From JABFXC01 sp045804265 (lineage in GTDB: Bacteria > Gemmatimonadota > Gemmatimonadetes > Gemmatimonadales > Gemmatimonadaceae), in the NCBI GenBank assembly GCA_045804265.1, contig JBJMNK010000021.1, positions 1 to 64,000 on the forward strand: 64,000 bases of DNA, written 5' to 3'. The notes beneath the pieces are model-generated. The model had not been told where the DNA came from. It worked only from the letters and a program-made list of their open reading frames with translations, and searched no databases. Of the stretch, positions 47,655-56,152 are shown piece by piece. Both the position numbers and the translations under genes were made by a program. The first letter of the stretch is position 1, and each line of letters starts with the position of its first letter.

Positions 47655-49439
47655 TTAGGCGGATCGCCGTTCGCTGGCGCGCTGCGGCGACGTTGCGTCC
47701 ATCGGCAGCTCGAGCGTGAAGGTGCTCCCGCGCCCCGGTGCGCTCTGCACCCTGAGCTCACCGCCGATCATCTGGGCCAGCCGCCGTGAGACAGTGAGGC
47801 CAAGCCCAGTCCCCGCGATCCGGCGCGTCGCCCGCGCGTCCGCTTGCCAGAACGGCTCGAAGATATGATGCAGGTGCTCCTCGGCGATCCCGATCCCGGT
47901 GTCGCGAACGTCGCAGAGCAGCTGTCGTCCTTCGCGCCGCGCGCCGATCTCGATCTTCCCCTGCAACGTGAACTTGGTTGCATTCGACAACAGGTTCACG
48001 AGGATCTGCCTGACTTTCTGCGGGTCCGACAGCAGGTGTGCGTCCTTCAACCCCGGGTCGAGCACGACCTCGAGCGAGAGACCGCGATCCGTGACCAGCG
48101 GCTCGACGATCGCCGCAGCCTCCTCGAGCGCGGTCTTCACGCAGAGTGACTCGAACCGCGGCTGCTCGCTCCCTGCCTCGACACGAGAGTACGTCAGAAT
48201 CTCGTCGATCAATGCCAGCAGGTGCGTCGCGCTCGCTTTGATGCGACCGAGCTGGTGTCGCTGCGGATCGGTCACGGGACCGGTGATGCCGTCGGCGAGC
48301 AGCTCCTCGTAGCCGATGATCGCGGTGAGCGGCGTGCGCAGTTCGTGCGACATCGCGGCGAGGAAGCTCGACTTCGCCTCGCTCGCGGCGACGGCCGCGC
48401 GATAGAGCTGCGCGTTTTCGATCGCCGTGGCGGTGCGCCGCGCGAGCTCCTCACCAATCAGCTGCTCCGCGGCATCGTAGCCGGGGCGGGTCGTCGTGCG
48501 GAGAAAGCTGATTGCGCCGAGCGTTCGCCCGCGCGCGACGAGCGGCGCGGCGATCACGGCGGAGAGCCCGATGTCATGGAGGAGGATGCGATGCTCGTCG
48601 GTCCGCGCCATCGCGTCGCGATCGGAAGCGCTCACCGTCTCGAGCCGGATCGTCTGCTGCTCGCGGAGCGCCCGCGCGATCGGGTGCTCATCGGTCCACG
48701 TCGACTGGTCTGTCGCGACGCTTCGCACGCGCTCGAAGAGGTGCGTCCGCCGCGGCTCCCGTTCGACCGCGGCCGCCCGGGCGAGCGTTCCCGTTTCGTC
48801 CTCGAGATCGATCACCACGACGTCGGCGAAGCGCTGGCAGGCGAGCTTTCCAATCCCCGCGAGCATCACCTCGAGGTCGAGAGAGGATGCGAGCAGGCTG
48901 CTCGCCTCGGCGAGCAGCCGCGCGTAGTCCTCTGCACGGCGTCGATCGGTGATGTCGACCGCGGTGCCGATCAGCCGGATCGCATGCTTCGCGTTCCCGC
49001 TCCCCGCGAACAGTGCTCGTCCCTTGCAGACGATCCACGCCATTCTGCCATCGGCGCGCTCGATCCGGAATTCCGCTTCGTAGCTTCCGTCGCCCAGGGG
49101 ATCGAACGCGGCGGCGACTCGCTGGTCGACGTGCGCGCGGTCATCGGCGTGCACGTGGGCGAGGAACATCTCCAGCGTCGGCGTTACATCGGAGGTGAAG
49201 CCGAACAACGATTTGCATCGGTCCGACCACGCGAGCTCGCCGGTGATCGGGCTGAAATCCCAGGTGCCGATGCTCCCCGCATCCACGGCGAGCCGTAGCC
49301 GCTCGTCGGCATCGCGCCAGGCCGGGACGTCATCGCCGGCAAGTGGAGAGGTCTCTCGCTCCGCGGTGGCCGGTCGCGAATGCTGTGGTGATGCCACCTT
49401 CGGCGCGTCGTCGCGCAGGTGTTGTTCGACAGTCGTCAC
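47655..49439 (-). CDS. PAS-GAF sensor histidine kinase
   Basis: This protein of about 594 residues is a cytoplasmic sensor kinase. Domain order is a PAS fold with PAC motif (LAVDAGSIGTWDFSPITGEL, AEFRIERADGRMAWIVCKGR), then a GAF domain (LARAAAVEREPRRTHLFERV onward). A HisKA box follows (FLAAMSHELRTPLTAIIGYE, with the phospho-acceptor His), and then HATPase_c (NLLSNATKF, DTGIGIAEEH, FEPFWQ, GTGLGLTVSRRL). No transmembrane segments are visible. I choose GTG 49439; a TTG at 49520 adds about 27 residues and would abut the tRNA-Lys gene. The TAA stop is inside an octamer. The response regulator is not adjacent. Confidence 0.87.
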   Translation of the reverse strand: MTTVEQHLRDDAPKVASPQHSRPATAERETSPLAGDDVPAWRDADERLRLAVDAGSIGTWDFSPITGELAWSDRCKSLFGFTSDVTPTLEMFLAHVHADDRAHVDQRVAAAFDPLGDGSYEAEFRIERADGRMAWIVCKGRALFAGSGNAKHAIRLIGTAVDITDRRRAEDYARLLAEASSLLASSLDLEVMLAGIGKLACQRFADVVVIDLEDETGTLARAAAVEREPRRTHLFERVRSVATDQSTWTDEHPIARALREQQTIRLETVSASDRDAMARTDEHRILLHDIGLSAVIAAPLVARGRTLGAISFLRTTTRPGYDAAEQLIGEELARRTATAIENAQLYRAAVAASEAKSSFLAAMSHELRTPLTAIIGYEELLADGITGPVTDPQRHQLGRIKASATHLLALIDEILTYSRVEAGSEQPRFESLCVKTALEEAAAIVEPLVTDRGLSLEVVLDPGLKDAHLLSDPQKVRQILVNLLSNATKFTLQGKIEIGARREGRQLLCDVRDTGIGIAEEHLHHIFEPFWQADARATRRIAGTGLGLTVSRRLAQMIGGELRVQSAPGRGSTFTLELPMDATSPQRASERRSA

Positions 49440-49523
49440 GAAAGCGTGTTCAACGAGAGCTGGTGAATCGGAGCAGGAAGGATGGCGCGAACCATCGCGC
49501 GGCGGAAGATCTGCCGGCAAGAG

Positions 49524-49596
49524 TGACCCGGGTGGGTTTCGAACCCACGACCTAAGGATTAAAAGTCCTTTGCTCTACCAACTGAGCTACCGGGTC
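49524..49596 (-). tRNA. tRNA-Lys (anticodon TTT)
   Basis: A 73-nt cloverleaf on the minus strand: the acceptor GACCCGG pairs with CCGGGTC, and the D-arm is GCTC-AGTTGGTA-GAGC. The anticodon stem AAGGA/TCCTT encloses CTTTTAA with TTT at the centre, and the T-arm has TTCGAAA. The discriminator is A; CCA is not encoded. Confidence 0.97.
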
Positions 49597-49660
49597 GGAC
49601 GAGGGAATCTACACCCGACCGTGCCCCTCCGCTCCCCCGCGCACGAGGTTGTGGCCCCGG

Positions 49661-52600
49661 TCACGCGGGCCGCTGAACCGTCGCCGTTCGATCGAGCTTT
49701 CCCCAGCCAACGACGTGGCCGCGGACCGCCGCCACGAACGACCGGAGAACGACCCAGTACATCACCTGGCGGTAGGCGAAGCGCTGGAGAAACACGAGCC
49801 AGGTGAGGCGCTTGTCCTCGCCCGGCTCGGCGATGAATGCCAGCGCCGCCGCGAGCCAGTCGACGACGAGGAAGATCGCGTACAGCGTCAGCACCTGCTC
49901 GAGGTTCGTCAGCGCGTACGTCGCGCCGTGCTGCTCCCGCACCAGCCACACCGAGAGCAGGCTCCAGGCGAACATGAGGTCGGCGAGCGGGGAGAGCGCC
50001 GCGAAGATCAACTGGAAGAGCCAGACGTTAGGCATGGCGATCATGCCTAACGTTCCATAGCGGGGGTTGAAGAGCGCATCGCGATGCTTCCACATGCACT
50101 GCAGCGTGCCGAAGCTCCAGCGGAACCGCTGCTTCGCCAATCCCCTGAGCGTCTCTGGCGCCTCGGTGTAGGCGACTGCGTCGGCCGCGTATGCGACCGA
50201 GTAACCCTGGCGCCGGATCGCCAGCGTCAGGTCCTGATCCTCGGCGAGCGTGCCCTCGCTGAACCCGCCGGCGGCGACCGCGAGCGTGCGGCGCCAGGCA
50301 CCCACCGCGCCAGGGACGACGGTGATGCAGTCGAGCAGCGCGAACGCCCGCCGATCGAGGTTCTGGCTGGTCACGTATTCGACCGCCTGCCACCGGGTGA
50401 CGAGGTTCACCCGGTTCCCGACCTTGGCATTGCCCGCCACCGCCCCCACCCGAGGATCGGCCAGCGGCGCGACGAGCCGGGTGATCGTGTCCCGCTCGAA
50501 CTGTGTGTCCGCGTCGAGCGCGACGATGATCGGCGCCGTCGTCAGGGCGATCCCGTAGTTCAGGGCGCTCGCCTTCCCGCCGTTAGGCTTCCGGTGGACC
50601 TCGACGCGTGCATGGCCGCCGTAGATCGCGCGCACGACGCCGGCCGTGCCGTCCGGCGACCCGTCGTCCACGACGATGATCTTGAGGGGCCCGGCATAAT
50701 CCTGCTCGAGGAGGCTCGCGACGGTCTTCGCGATCACTTTCTCCTCGTTGTACGCCGGGACGATGACTGCGACTGGCGCGAGCTCGACGTCGAGCTCGCG
50801 CGCACGACGCGCCCGTACGTTCTGGACGAGCGCAAGCGTGGTGATGATCACGAGCCGTCCAAGGCCGAGCACCACGGCGATCAGGAAGAGCCAGTGCAGG
50901 AGCCATTCGAGCGCGCCGATCGCTCCGAACGTCGTCAGCTCGGCCACACGGACCGCTGCTCCCGACGTGGGCAGCCCGGGCATCGCTTCGTTCCGCGTCA
51001 GCCCCGCGAGGTCGGAGACGAGCACCAGGGTATCGCCGCGAGCGCGCAGCGAGTCGATGAGCGGGCCGAGCGCCGCGATCGTCTGCGCGCGATCGCCGCC
51101 ACCGTCGTGTAGCAGGACGACGCTTCCGCTGCATCCATCCTCGAGCGGGGATCCGGCGGGACGATTGCGGTGAAGCGAGTCGAGGCACGCCTGTGCACGG
51201 GCGCGGCCATCGAGCACGTTGCGCACGATCTCGTCCACGCCGGGTTGCAGCCAGTCCTCGGAGTCGACGTGCAGCCCGACGGTGACGTATCCGAGATCGC
51301 TGGCGACGCCGACGGGATCGAGTTCATCGGCGGTCGTCGGCTCCGCGTCCCCGAAATACGGCGGGCGGAAGAGCGCCGACCGCCGGTCGAGCACGGCTTC
51401 GAGCAGTCGCTCCGTCGCGTCGAGCTCGAGACGGGTGACGAATGGAGACGTCAGCGCGAGGTTCGGATGGGTGAAGGTGTGATTCCCGAACTCGTGCCCC
51501 TCGCGAATCATCCGGCGCATCAGCGGAATGTGCGCCTCGGCGTTCTCCCCGATCACGAAGAACGTCGCTGGCGCGTCGTACTTCGCCAGGGTGTCGAGCA
51601 CGAGTGGCGTCCACCGCGCGTCGGGGCCGTCGTCGAACGTCAGCGCGACGTGATGCGGCACGTTCCCGATTCGCGCGACGACGTACGATGTCGGGAACGA
51701 GGCGTAGCGCTCGTCCGTCACCAGCCCGCTCGCCGGATCGGTTGTGATAACCCGACGCCCCACGGTCGGGCGCGCCGTCAGGCGGAGGACTTCGCCGGAC
51801 CCGTCGAACTCGACGTCGTACCCGGGCGGGATCGTCGCCAGCGCCGCCGGCGATCCGCCGCGGGCACCGACCGCGCCCCAGAGCGCGGGATCCTCGCCGC
51901 CGAGCCGCCAGATCGCATAGCCTGCCGTGCCTAACGCTCGACCGATCGCAGCCTCATTGCTGGCGGTTGCCCCATCGAGGAACCAGACGACGTGGTCGGT
52001 CGAGTCGGGATCGGTGAACGCCACCCACGGGTTCATCGACGCCGAGTCGAAGCGCACGCGCGCCGCGTGGCTCCGCGCGTCGCGCATCACGTCCTGGAAC
52101 GTGCGCTCCTCACCCGGTGCTGCCGGTGTGGCGTCGCTCCAGTCGTAGCCGTAGGCGCCGATGGCGAGGATCGCCTTCGCCGGCGGAACGACGCGCAACG
52201 CGCGCCGCGCCGCACGTTCGTACCATCCTTCACTCGCGACCGGGCCTGGATCGCCCGCGCCGTAATGTTCGTCGTAGAGCATCAGGAAGACGCGGTCGTT
52301 CACCGCGGCGGCCGCGCGGAGCACCGCTTCACTCTCGTCCGCAGCCAGCGCCTGCGTCACGATCGCGCCGCGCCGATGAAGCGTGGTCGCGAGGTCGCGC
52401 ACGAATCCGTGCACTCCTGTTTCGAGATCGGGCGGAATCGCCTCGAAATCGATGGTGACGCCGGCCAGGCCATACGCGGCCACCATCGCGTCGAGCTGCG
52501 CGATCACGCGCGCGCGACTTTGTGCCGATCCGACCAGGCGCCGCAGCCGCCGAGCGTCGAAGTCGTGCGCCGCCGAATCGAAGTTCGTGACCATCGTGAG

Positions 52601-53155
52601 TACCGCCGGCCGTGACGACGCCGGCTGGTGCGCGGCGAGATATACCACCCGAGGATCCACGCGCAGGCGAAGCGAGTCGCCGCCCGGCTCGAGGAATGCC
52701 CACTCGCACACCACCCAATCCAGGTCGGCGATGTGGGCCTGATAGGACGACCACGAGTTGTCGTCCCAGTTGACGTAGAAGGCCGCGACGATCTGGGCAC
52801 TGTCTCCCGGCATGGCTCGCGCACCGCCCCTGCCTAACGGCAGCGCGCCGGGCCGCAGCGCCGCCGGTCCGCGCCGCCCCCCTCGCTCGACGAACAGCCG
52901 GCGACGCGCCGCGTTTCGCGCCCGTTCGCGCTGCGTCGCCGCGATGCGCGGCAGGTGAACCAGGTCGCGCTGCCGGGGCGACCCGCCGGTGATTGCCGGG
53001 AGCAGCGGCGGGGCGAGGATCGCCGCGACGAGTGCGAGCGCGAGCACGCTCGTCACTATCCCGGCCACCCGCGCCACCCAGCGCACGCGTCGCCACCGCC
53101 GTCCAGTCGCATCGCGGAAGACCTGGCGATGCGGGCCGGTATCGCGTGTCGTCAC
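49661..53155 (-). CDS. GH18-like / NodB deacetylase / GT2 trifunctional polysaccharide synthase
   Basis: This 1164-residue membrane protein joins three enzymes. Residues ~26-52 are a transmembrane anchor. A GH18-like barrel follows (122-440), with an acid candidate in GVTIDFE (Glu238). Then comes a NodB deacetylase (500-720) with TFDDGP at 506-511, HTFTH at 559-563 and RPPYFGD. Next, a transmembrane segment (750-775) leads to a GT2 synthase with VIVPAYNEE, DDGSPDGT, DADTQ, AEDQDL and QRFRW (1009-1013), ending in several helices. The set resembles PgaB plus PgaC of poly-N-acetylglucosamine export in a single chain. Synthesis and deacetylation of an aminosugar polymer is inferred. An exact 12-bp inverted pair of the octamer lies inside at 50025-50053. 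Confidence 0.87.
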   Translation of the reverse strand: MTTRDTGPHRQVFRDATGRRWRRVRWVARVAGIVTSVLALALVAAILAPPLLPAITGGSPRQRDLVHLPRIAATQRERARNAARRRLFVERGGRRGPAALRPGALPLGRGGARAMPGDSAQIVAAFYVNWDDNSWSSYQAHIADLDWVVCEWAFLEPGGDSLRLRVDPRVVYLAAHQPASSRPAVLTMVTNFDSAAHDFDARRLRRLVGSAQSRARVIAQLDAMVAAYGLAGVTIDFEAIPPDLETGVHGFVRDLATTLHRRGAIVTQALAADESEAVLRAAAAVNDRVFLMLYDEHYGAGDPGPVASEGWYERAARRALRVVPPAKAILAIGAYGYDWSDATPAAPGEERTFQDVMRDARSHAARVRFDSASMNPWVAFTDPDSTDHVVWFLDGATASNEAAIGRALGTAGYAIWRLGGEDPALWGAVGARGGSPAALATIPPGYDVEFDGSGEVLRLTARPTVGRRVITTDPASGLVTDERYASFPTSYVVARIGNVPHHVALTFDDGPDARWTPLVLDTLAKYDAPATFFVIGENAEAHIPLMRRMIREGHEFGNHTFTHPNLALTSPFVTRLELDATERLLEAVLDRRSALFRPPYFGDAEPTTADELDPVGVASDLGYVTVGLHVDSEDWLQPGVDEIVRNVLDGRARAQACLDSLHRNRPAGSPLEDGCSGSVVLLHDGGGDRAQTIAALGPLIDSLRARGDTLVLVSDLAGLTRNEAMPGLPTSGAAVRVAELTTFGAIGALEWLLHWLFLIAVVLGLGRLVIITTLALVQNVRARRARELDVELAPVAVIVPAYNEEKVIAKTVASLLEQDYAGPLKIIVVDDGSPDGTAGVVRAIYGGHARVEVHRKPNGGKASALNYGIALTTAPIIVALDADTQFERDTITRLVAPLADPRVGAVAGNAKVGNRVNLVTRWQAVEYVTSQNLDRRAFALLDCITVVPGAVGAWRRTLAVAAGGFSEGTLAEDQDLTLAIRRQGYSVAYAADAVAYTEAPETLRGLAKQRFRWSFGTLQCMWKHRDALFNPRYGTLGMIAMPNVWLFQLIFAALSPLADLMFAWSLLSVWLVREQHGATYALTNLEQVLTLYAIFLVVDWLAAALAFIAEPGEDKRLTWLVFLQRFAYRQVMYWVVLRSFVAAVRGHVVGWGKLDRTATVQRPA
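50025..50053. repeat. Perfect inverted pair of the CGTTAGGC octamer (12-bp arms, 5-bp loop)
   Basis: ACGTTAGGCATG, GCGAT, then the exact reverse complement CATGCCTAACGT. It is in the coding sequence of the GT2 domain (reads GTLGMIAMPNV). A closely spaced inverted pair of a genome-wide motif is unlikely by chance and recalls paired DNA uptake sequences. Confidence 0.85.
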
Positions 53156-53203
53156 GCGCTCACCGCGAGATGTCGGCCTGTCGGCGACGTCCCGCCCCTC
53201 GCA

Positions 53204-54460
53204 TCACTGAAACTGGACGTACTGCGGGATCGGCATCAGCTGCATCACGTCGTTCGCGGTGAAGCGCGGCTTGTCGTTCTTGTAGAACAGCTTGATCCCG
53301 AAATACTGGACGGGGCGCTTGTACACGTAGGCCCGGTACGACCCGAGCTTGAGCTCGGGCGGACCGAATCCGTCCATGTCGACGACCACCTGCACACGTG
53401 GATCACGCTTGATCGCGGCGTGGTTGGTGAGCATTGGCTGCGTGAACCGGTGCACGACGAGAACCTTGGGCGGCAGCTTGTTCTCGTCGACCAGCTTCTC
53501 GAGCAGTGCAATCGCGACGTTCACATCGGCGGCGTCCATCGTCCCGATCTTCTTCCCCGGCGGCTCTTTCCCTTTCATCGAAAACTCGGGGTCGAGTGCA
53601 AGGTGGACGTACGGTCGCTTCAGGTACGGCACCAGTGGCTCGAGCTCCGCCGCAACCGTGCTCTTCCCAACCTGTACGTCGAGGAAGAGCAAGTACCCCT
53701 TCGACTCCGCGAGCTTCGCCATGTTCTCGATCAGCGTGTCGGGCATCCGCATCCGCCACAGCCCCTTCGAACCCGGGCTTCCCTGCGCGACTGGCGTAAT
53801 CATCTCGAGTGCGCGAACCACTGGTGTTGCGGTGTCCGCGCGCTCGAACGCATGCGCTTCAGCCTCGAGCCGAGTGAGCATCTGCGGCGTTGGGAGTTCG
53901 CCGAGGATTCCCATCCGCTTGGAGAGTGGGTTTCCGTAGTACGCGACGATCCTGCACCCTGGCAGCACAGAGCCCGGGAGCGGCGTCGGCGGTGTCGGGA
54001 AGCTGTCGATTGTCGCGGCGTCGGACGCCGAGTCGCGCCCCGCCGATCTTGATCCGCTCCGACGCTTCCTCGCCCCGGACTTCGCCACCGACTTCGCCGC
54101 CGGCGTCGTCATGGCTGGCGGCGCAGCAACATTCGGCGACGAATCCGGCACAGACTGCGACTGCACCGCACGTTCAGCTTGTGCGGTGTCGGCGACACTG
54201 TCGCGGACACCGCCAGCAGCCGTCGCGGTCGTTGAATCTCGACCGAGCTTCGACCGCAGTCGTGCTGGGGTAACGGCAAGCGTCCAGTTGACCGGAAGCG
54301 TCGCGCAACGCTCCGGCACGATGCTCGCGCGGGCCGGCGTCGTATCGGGCTGAGTGGTCTTGGCTGAGGCTTCGTGCGCGCCGGGTTTTTCGCAGGCGAG
54401 TGCGCCGAAGGCCAGCGTCGCCGCCGCGGTCAGTGAAGCGGCGCGTCGACTCTTGTGCAT
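53204..54460 (-). CDS. Predicted lipoprotein with TIM-barrel-like domain, 418 aa
   Basis: The protein has a signal peptide and lipobox (LAFGALACEKPG), then a long low-complexity Ser/Ala/Arg linker (to about residue 165). The conserved domain follows: RIVAYYGNPLSKRMGILGEL, MITPVAQGSPGSKG, GYLLFLDVQVGKST, VHLALDPEFSMKG, KVLVVHRFTQPML and VVVDMDGFG. The alternating strand and acidic ends (LDPEF, DMDGFG) suggest a sugar-acting TIM barrel, but no family is certain. It ends 48 bp before the trifunctional synthase on the same strand. I infer that it works on or anchors the same polymer. Confidence 0.72.
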   Translation of the reverse strand: MHKSRRAASLTAAATLAFGALACEKPGAHEASAKTTQPDTTPARASIVPERCATLPVNWTLAVTPARLRSKLGRDSTTATAAGGVRDSVADTAQAERAVQSQSVPDSSPNVAAPPAMTTPAAKSVAKSGARKRRSGSRSAGRDSASDAATIDSFPTPPTPLPGSVLPGCRIVAYYGNPLSKRMGILGELPTPQMLTRLEAEAHAFERADTATPVVRALEMITPVAQGSPGSKGLWRMRMPDTLIENMAKLAESKGYLLFLDVQVGKSTVAAELEPLVPYLKRPYVHLALDPEFSMKGKEPPGKKIGTMDAADVNVAIALLEKLVDENKLPPKVLVVHRFTQPMLTNHAAIKRDPRVQVVVDMDGFGPPELKLGSYRAYVYKRPVQYFGIKLFYKNDKPRFTANDVMQLMPIPQYVQFQ

Positions 54461-54565
54461 TTTCGTCGGATCAGGGCAAGGGACGCGCGCACCAGTTGGC
54501 TATCGGCCGCGCATCAGAACAATCTAGATACTCACCGTCATCATCGCACCCGCACATTGGCCGAC

Positions 54566-55216
54566 ATGAGCATCTCGAATACGGCTGGCCGCACGATCAT
54601 CGACGTTTCACGACCCATCTTCACCGGGATGGCGATCTATCCGCGCAACCCGCCGGTCGAGATCGCCGCGGCCAGGTCGATCGCTCGTGGGGACTCGAGC
54701 AACGTGTCGCTCCTCTCGCTCGGCTCGCACACCGGCACGCACGTCGATGCGCCACGGCACATGTCCGATTCCGGCAGCGGCGTCGATGCCGTCTCGCTCG
54801 ATGCGATGATAGGTCCCGCGATCGTCATCGATGTCGGCAGTGAGGTACGCGCCATCGGAGCGGCGGAGCTCGACGCGCGGATCGGCTCGCACACCCGCGT
54901 GCTCCTGCGCTCACGGAACTCGTCGCGCTTCGCCGAGAGCGGCGCCTTCGAACAGGATTTCACCTACCTCGCGCCGGATGGCGCCGCACTCCTCGTCGAG
55001 CGCGGCGTCGCGCTCGTCGGCGTCGATGCGCTCTCGGTCGAGCAGTACCATGCGGGCCATCACCGCTCGCACGACACGCTGCTCCAGGCTGGCGTTGCAA
55101 TCATCGAAGGACTCGCCCTCGAGAATGTTGAACCCGGCGAGTATCACCTCGCCTGCCTTCCGCTCCGCATCCGCGGATGCGATGGCGCACCGGCGCGAGT
55201 CGTGCTCATCCGCTGA
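54566..55216 (+). CDS. Cyclase-family metal-dependent hydrolase
   Basis: This 216-residue enzyme resembles bacterial kynurenine formamidase (KynB) and related cyclases. The metal motif is SHTGTHVDAPRHM (HxGTHxDxPxH), followed by TRVLLRS, the FTYLAPDGAALLVERGVALVG-like core and EGLALENVEPGEYHLACLPLRI. It likely hydrolyses an amide or lactone in the cytoplasm; kynurenine formamide is only one option because no other kyn genes are adjacent. I start at ATG 54566. The preceding 100 bp are a divergent promoter region shared with the lipoprotein gene. Confidence 0.85.
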   Translation: MSISNTAGRTIIDVSRPIFTGMAIYPRNPPVEIAAARSIARGDSSNVSLLSLGSHTGTHVDAPRHMSDSGSGVDAVSLDAMIGPAIVIDVGSEVRAIGAAELDARIGSHTRVLLRSRNSSRFAESGAFEQDFTYLAPDGAALLVERGVALVGVDALSVEQYHAGHHRSHDTLLQAGVAIIEGLALENVEPGEYHLACLPLRIRGCDGAPARVVLIR

Positions 55217-55252
55217 CCGTCGTTCACTTCAAATACAACCAGAGGACACGCG

Positions 55253-56152
55253 ATGCGCGTCGCGATGATCGGCTTGGGAAAGATGGGTGGGAACATGACT
55301 GCACGGCTCCTCAGGAAGGGGCACGAAGTCGTGGCCTTCGACCGGAGCGCAGAGGCGGTGCAGCGCGCCGCGGCGCTTGGCGCGAAGAGCGCCGGTGACC
55401 TGAAGGCGGTCGTTGCCGGATTGCAGGCGCCGCGTGTGGTCTGGATCATGGTGCCCGCCGGCGCGCCGGTCGACGAGACCATCGAGACGCTGGTGCCGAT
55501 GCTGTCGAAGGGCGACATCATCATCGATGGCGGCAACTCGCGCTTCAGCGACACGATGCGCCGCGCGCGGTCGCTCGAGAGCCGCGGCATCGACTTCGTC
55601 GACGCGGGCACCAGCGGCGGGGTCTGGGGGCTCGAGAACGGCTACTGCCTGATGGTTGGCGGAGCGGACCGCGCCATCAGCATCTGCGAGCCGCTCTTCA
55701 CTGCCCTCGCCGAGCCGGGCGGCTATGCGCACGTCGGGCCGCCCGGAGCTGGACATTACGTGAAGATGGTGCACAACGGCATCGAGTACGGGCTGTTGCA
55801 GGCGTATGCTGAGGGGTACGAGATCCTTCATGCCTCGAAGGACTTCAAGCTCGATCTCGCGCAGATCTCGGCGCTGTGGAATCACGGCAGCGTCGTACGC
55901 TCGTGGCTCAACGAGCTGGCGGAGCGCGCATTCGAGAAGGACAGCGATCTCACCGCGCTCAAGGGATGGATCGCCGATTCGGGCGAAGGTCGCTGGACGG
56001 TCCAGGAAGCGACGGACCTCGACGTCCCGGCACCGGTGATCGCGCTCTCGCTGATCATGCGGCTCCGTTCGCGGCAGGAGGATTCGTTCGGAGGCAAGGT
56101 GATCGCCGCGCTGCGCAACGAGTTCGGCGGCCACGCGGTCAAGTCGACTTGA
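55253..56152 (+). CDS. gnd: 6-phosphogluconate dehydrogenase, decarboxylating (short type)
   Basis: This 299-residue enzyme converts 6-phosphogluconate to ribulose-5-phosphate and CO2. The Rossmann start is MIGLGKMGGNM, with VVAFDRSAE ending the dinucleotide strand. Catalytic regions are IIDGGNSRFSDT, DAGTSGGVWGLENG and GAGHYVKMVHNGIEY. The short length (300 rather than 470) and sequence are typical of the YqeC/GntZ-type Gnd, often NAD-preferring. AGAGGA sits before ATG 55253. It overlaps zwf by one base, giving an oxidative pentose phosphate operon. Confidence 0.94.
   Translation: MRVAMIGLGKMGGNMTARLLRKGHEVVAFDRSAEAVQRAAALGAKSAGDLKAVVAGLQAPRVVWIMVPAGAPVDETIETLVPMLSKGDIIIDGGNSRFSDTMRRARSLESRGIDFVDAGTSGGVWGLENGYCLMVGGADRAISICEPLFTALAEPGGYAHVGPPGAGHYVKMVHNGIEYGLLQAYAEGYEILHASKDFKLDLAQISALWNHGSVVRSWLNELAERAFEKDSDLTALKGWIADSGEGRWTVQEATDLDVPAPVIALSLIMRLRSRQEDSFGGKVIAALRNEFGGHAVKST

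Noticed and set aside
49547..49556. CCTAAGGATT in tRNA-Lys as an octamer relative
   Set aside because: It belongs to the anticodon/variable region of the tRNA and lacks the CG end of the motif.
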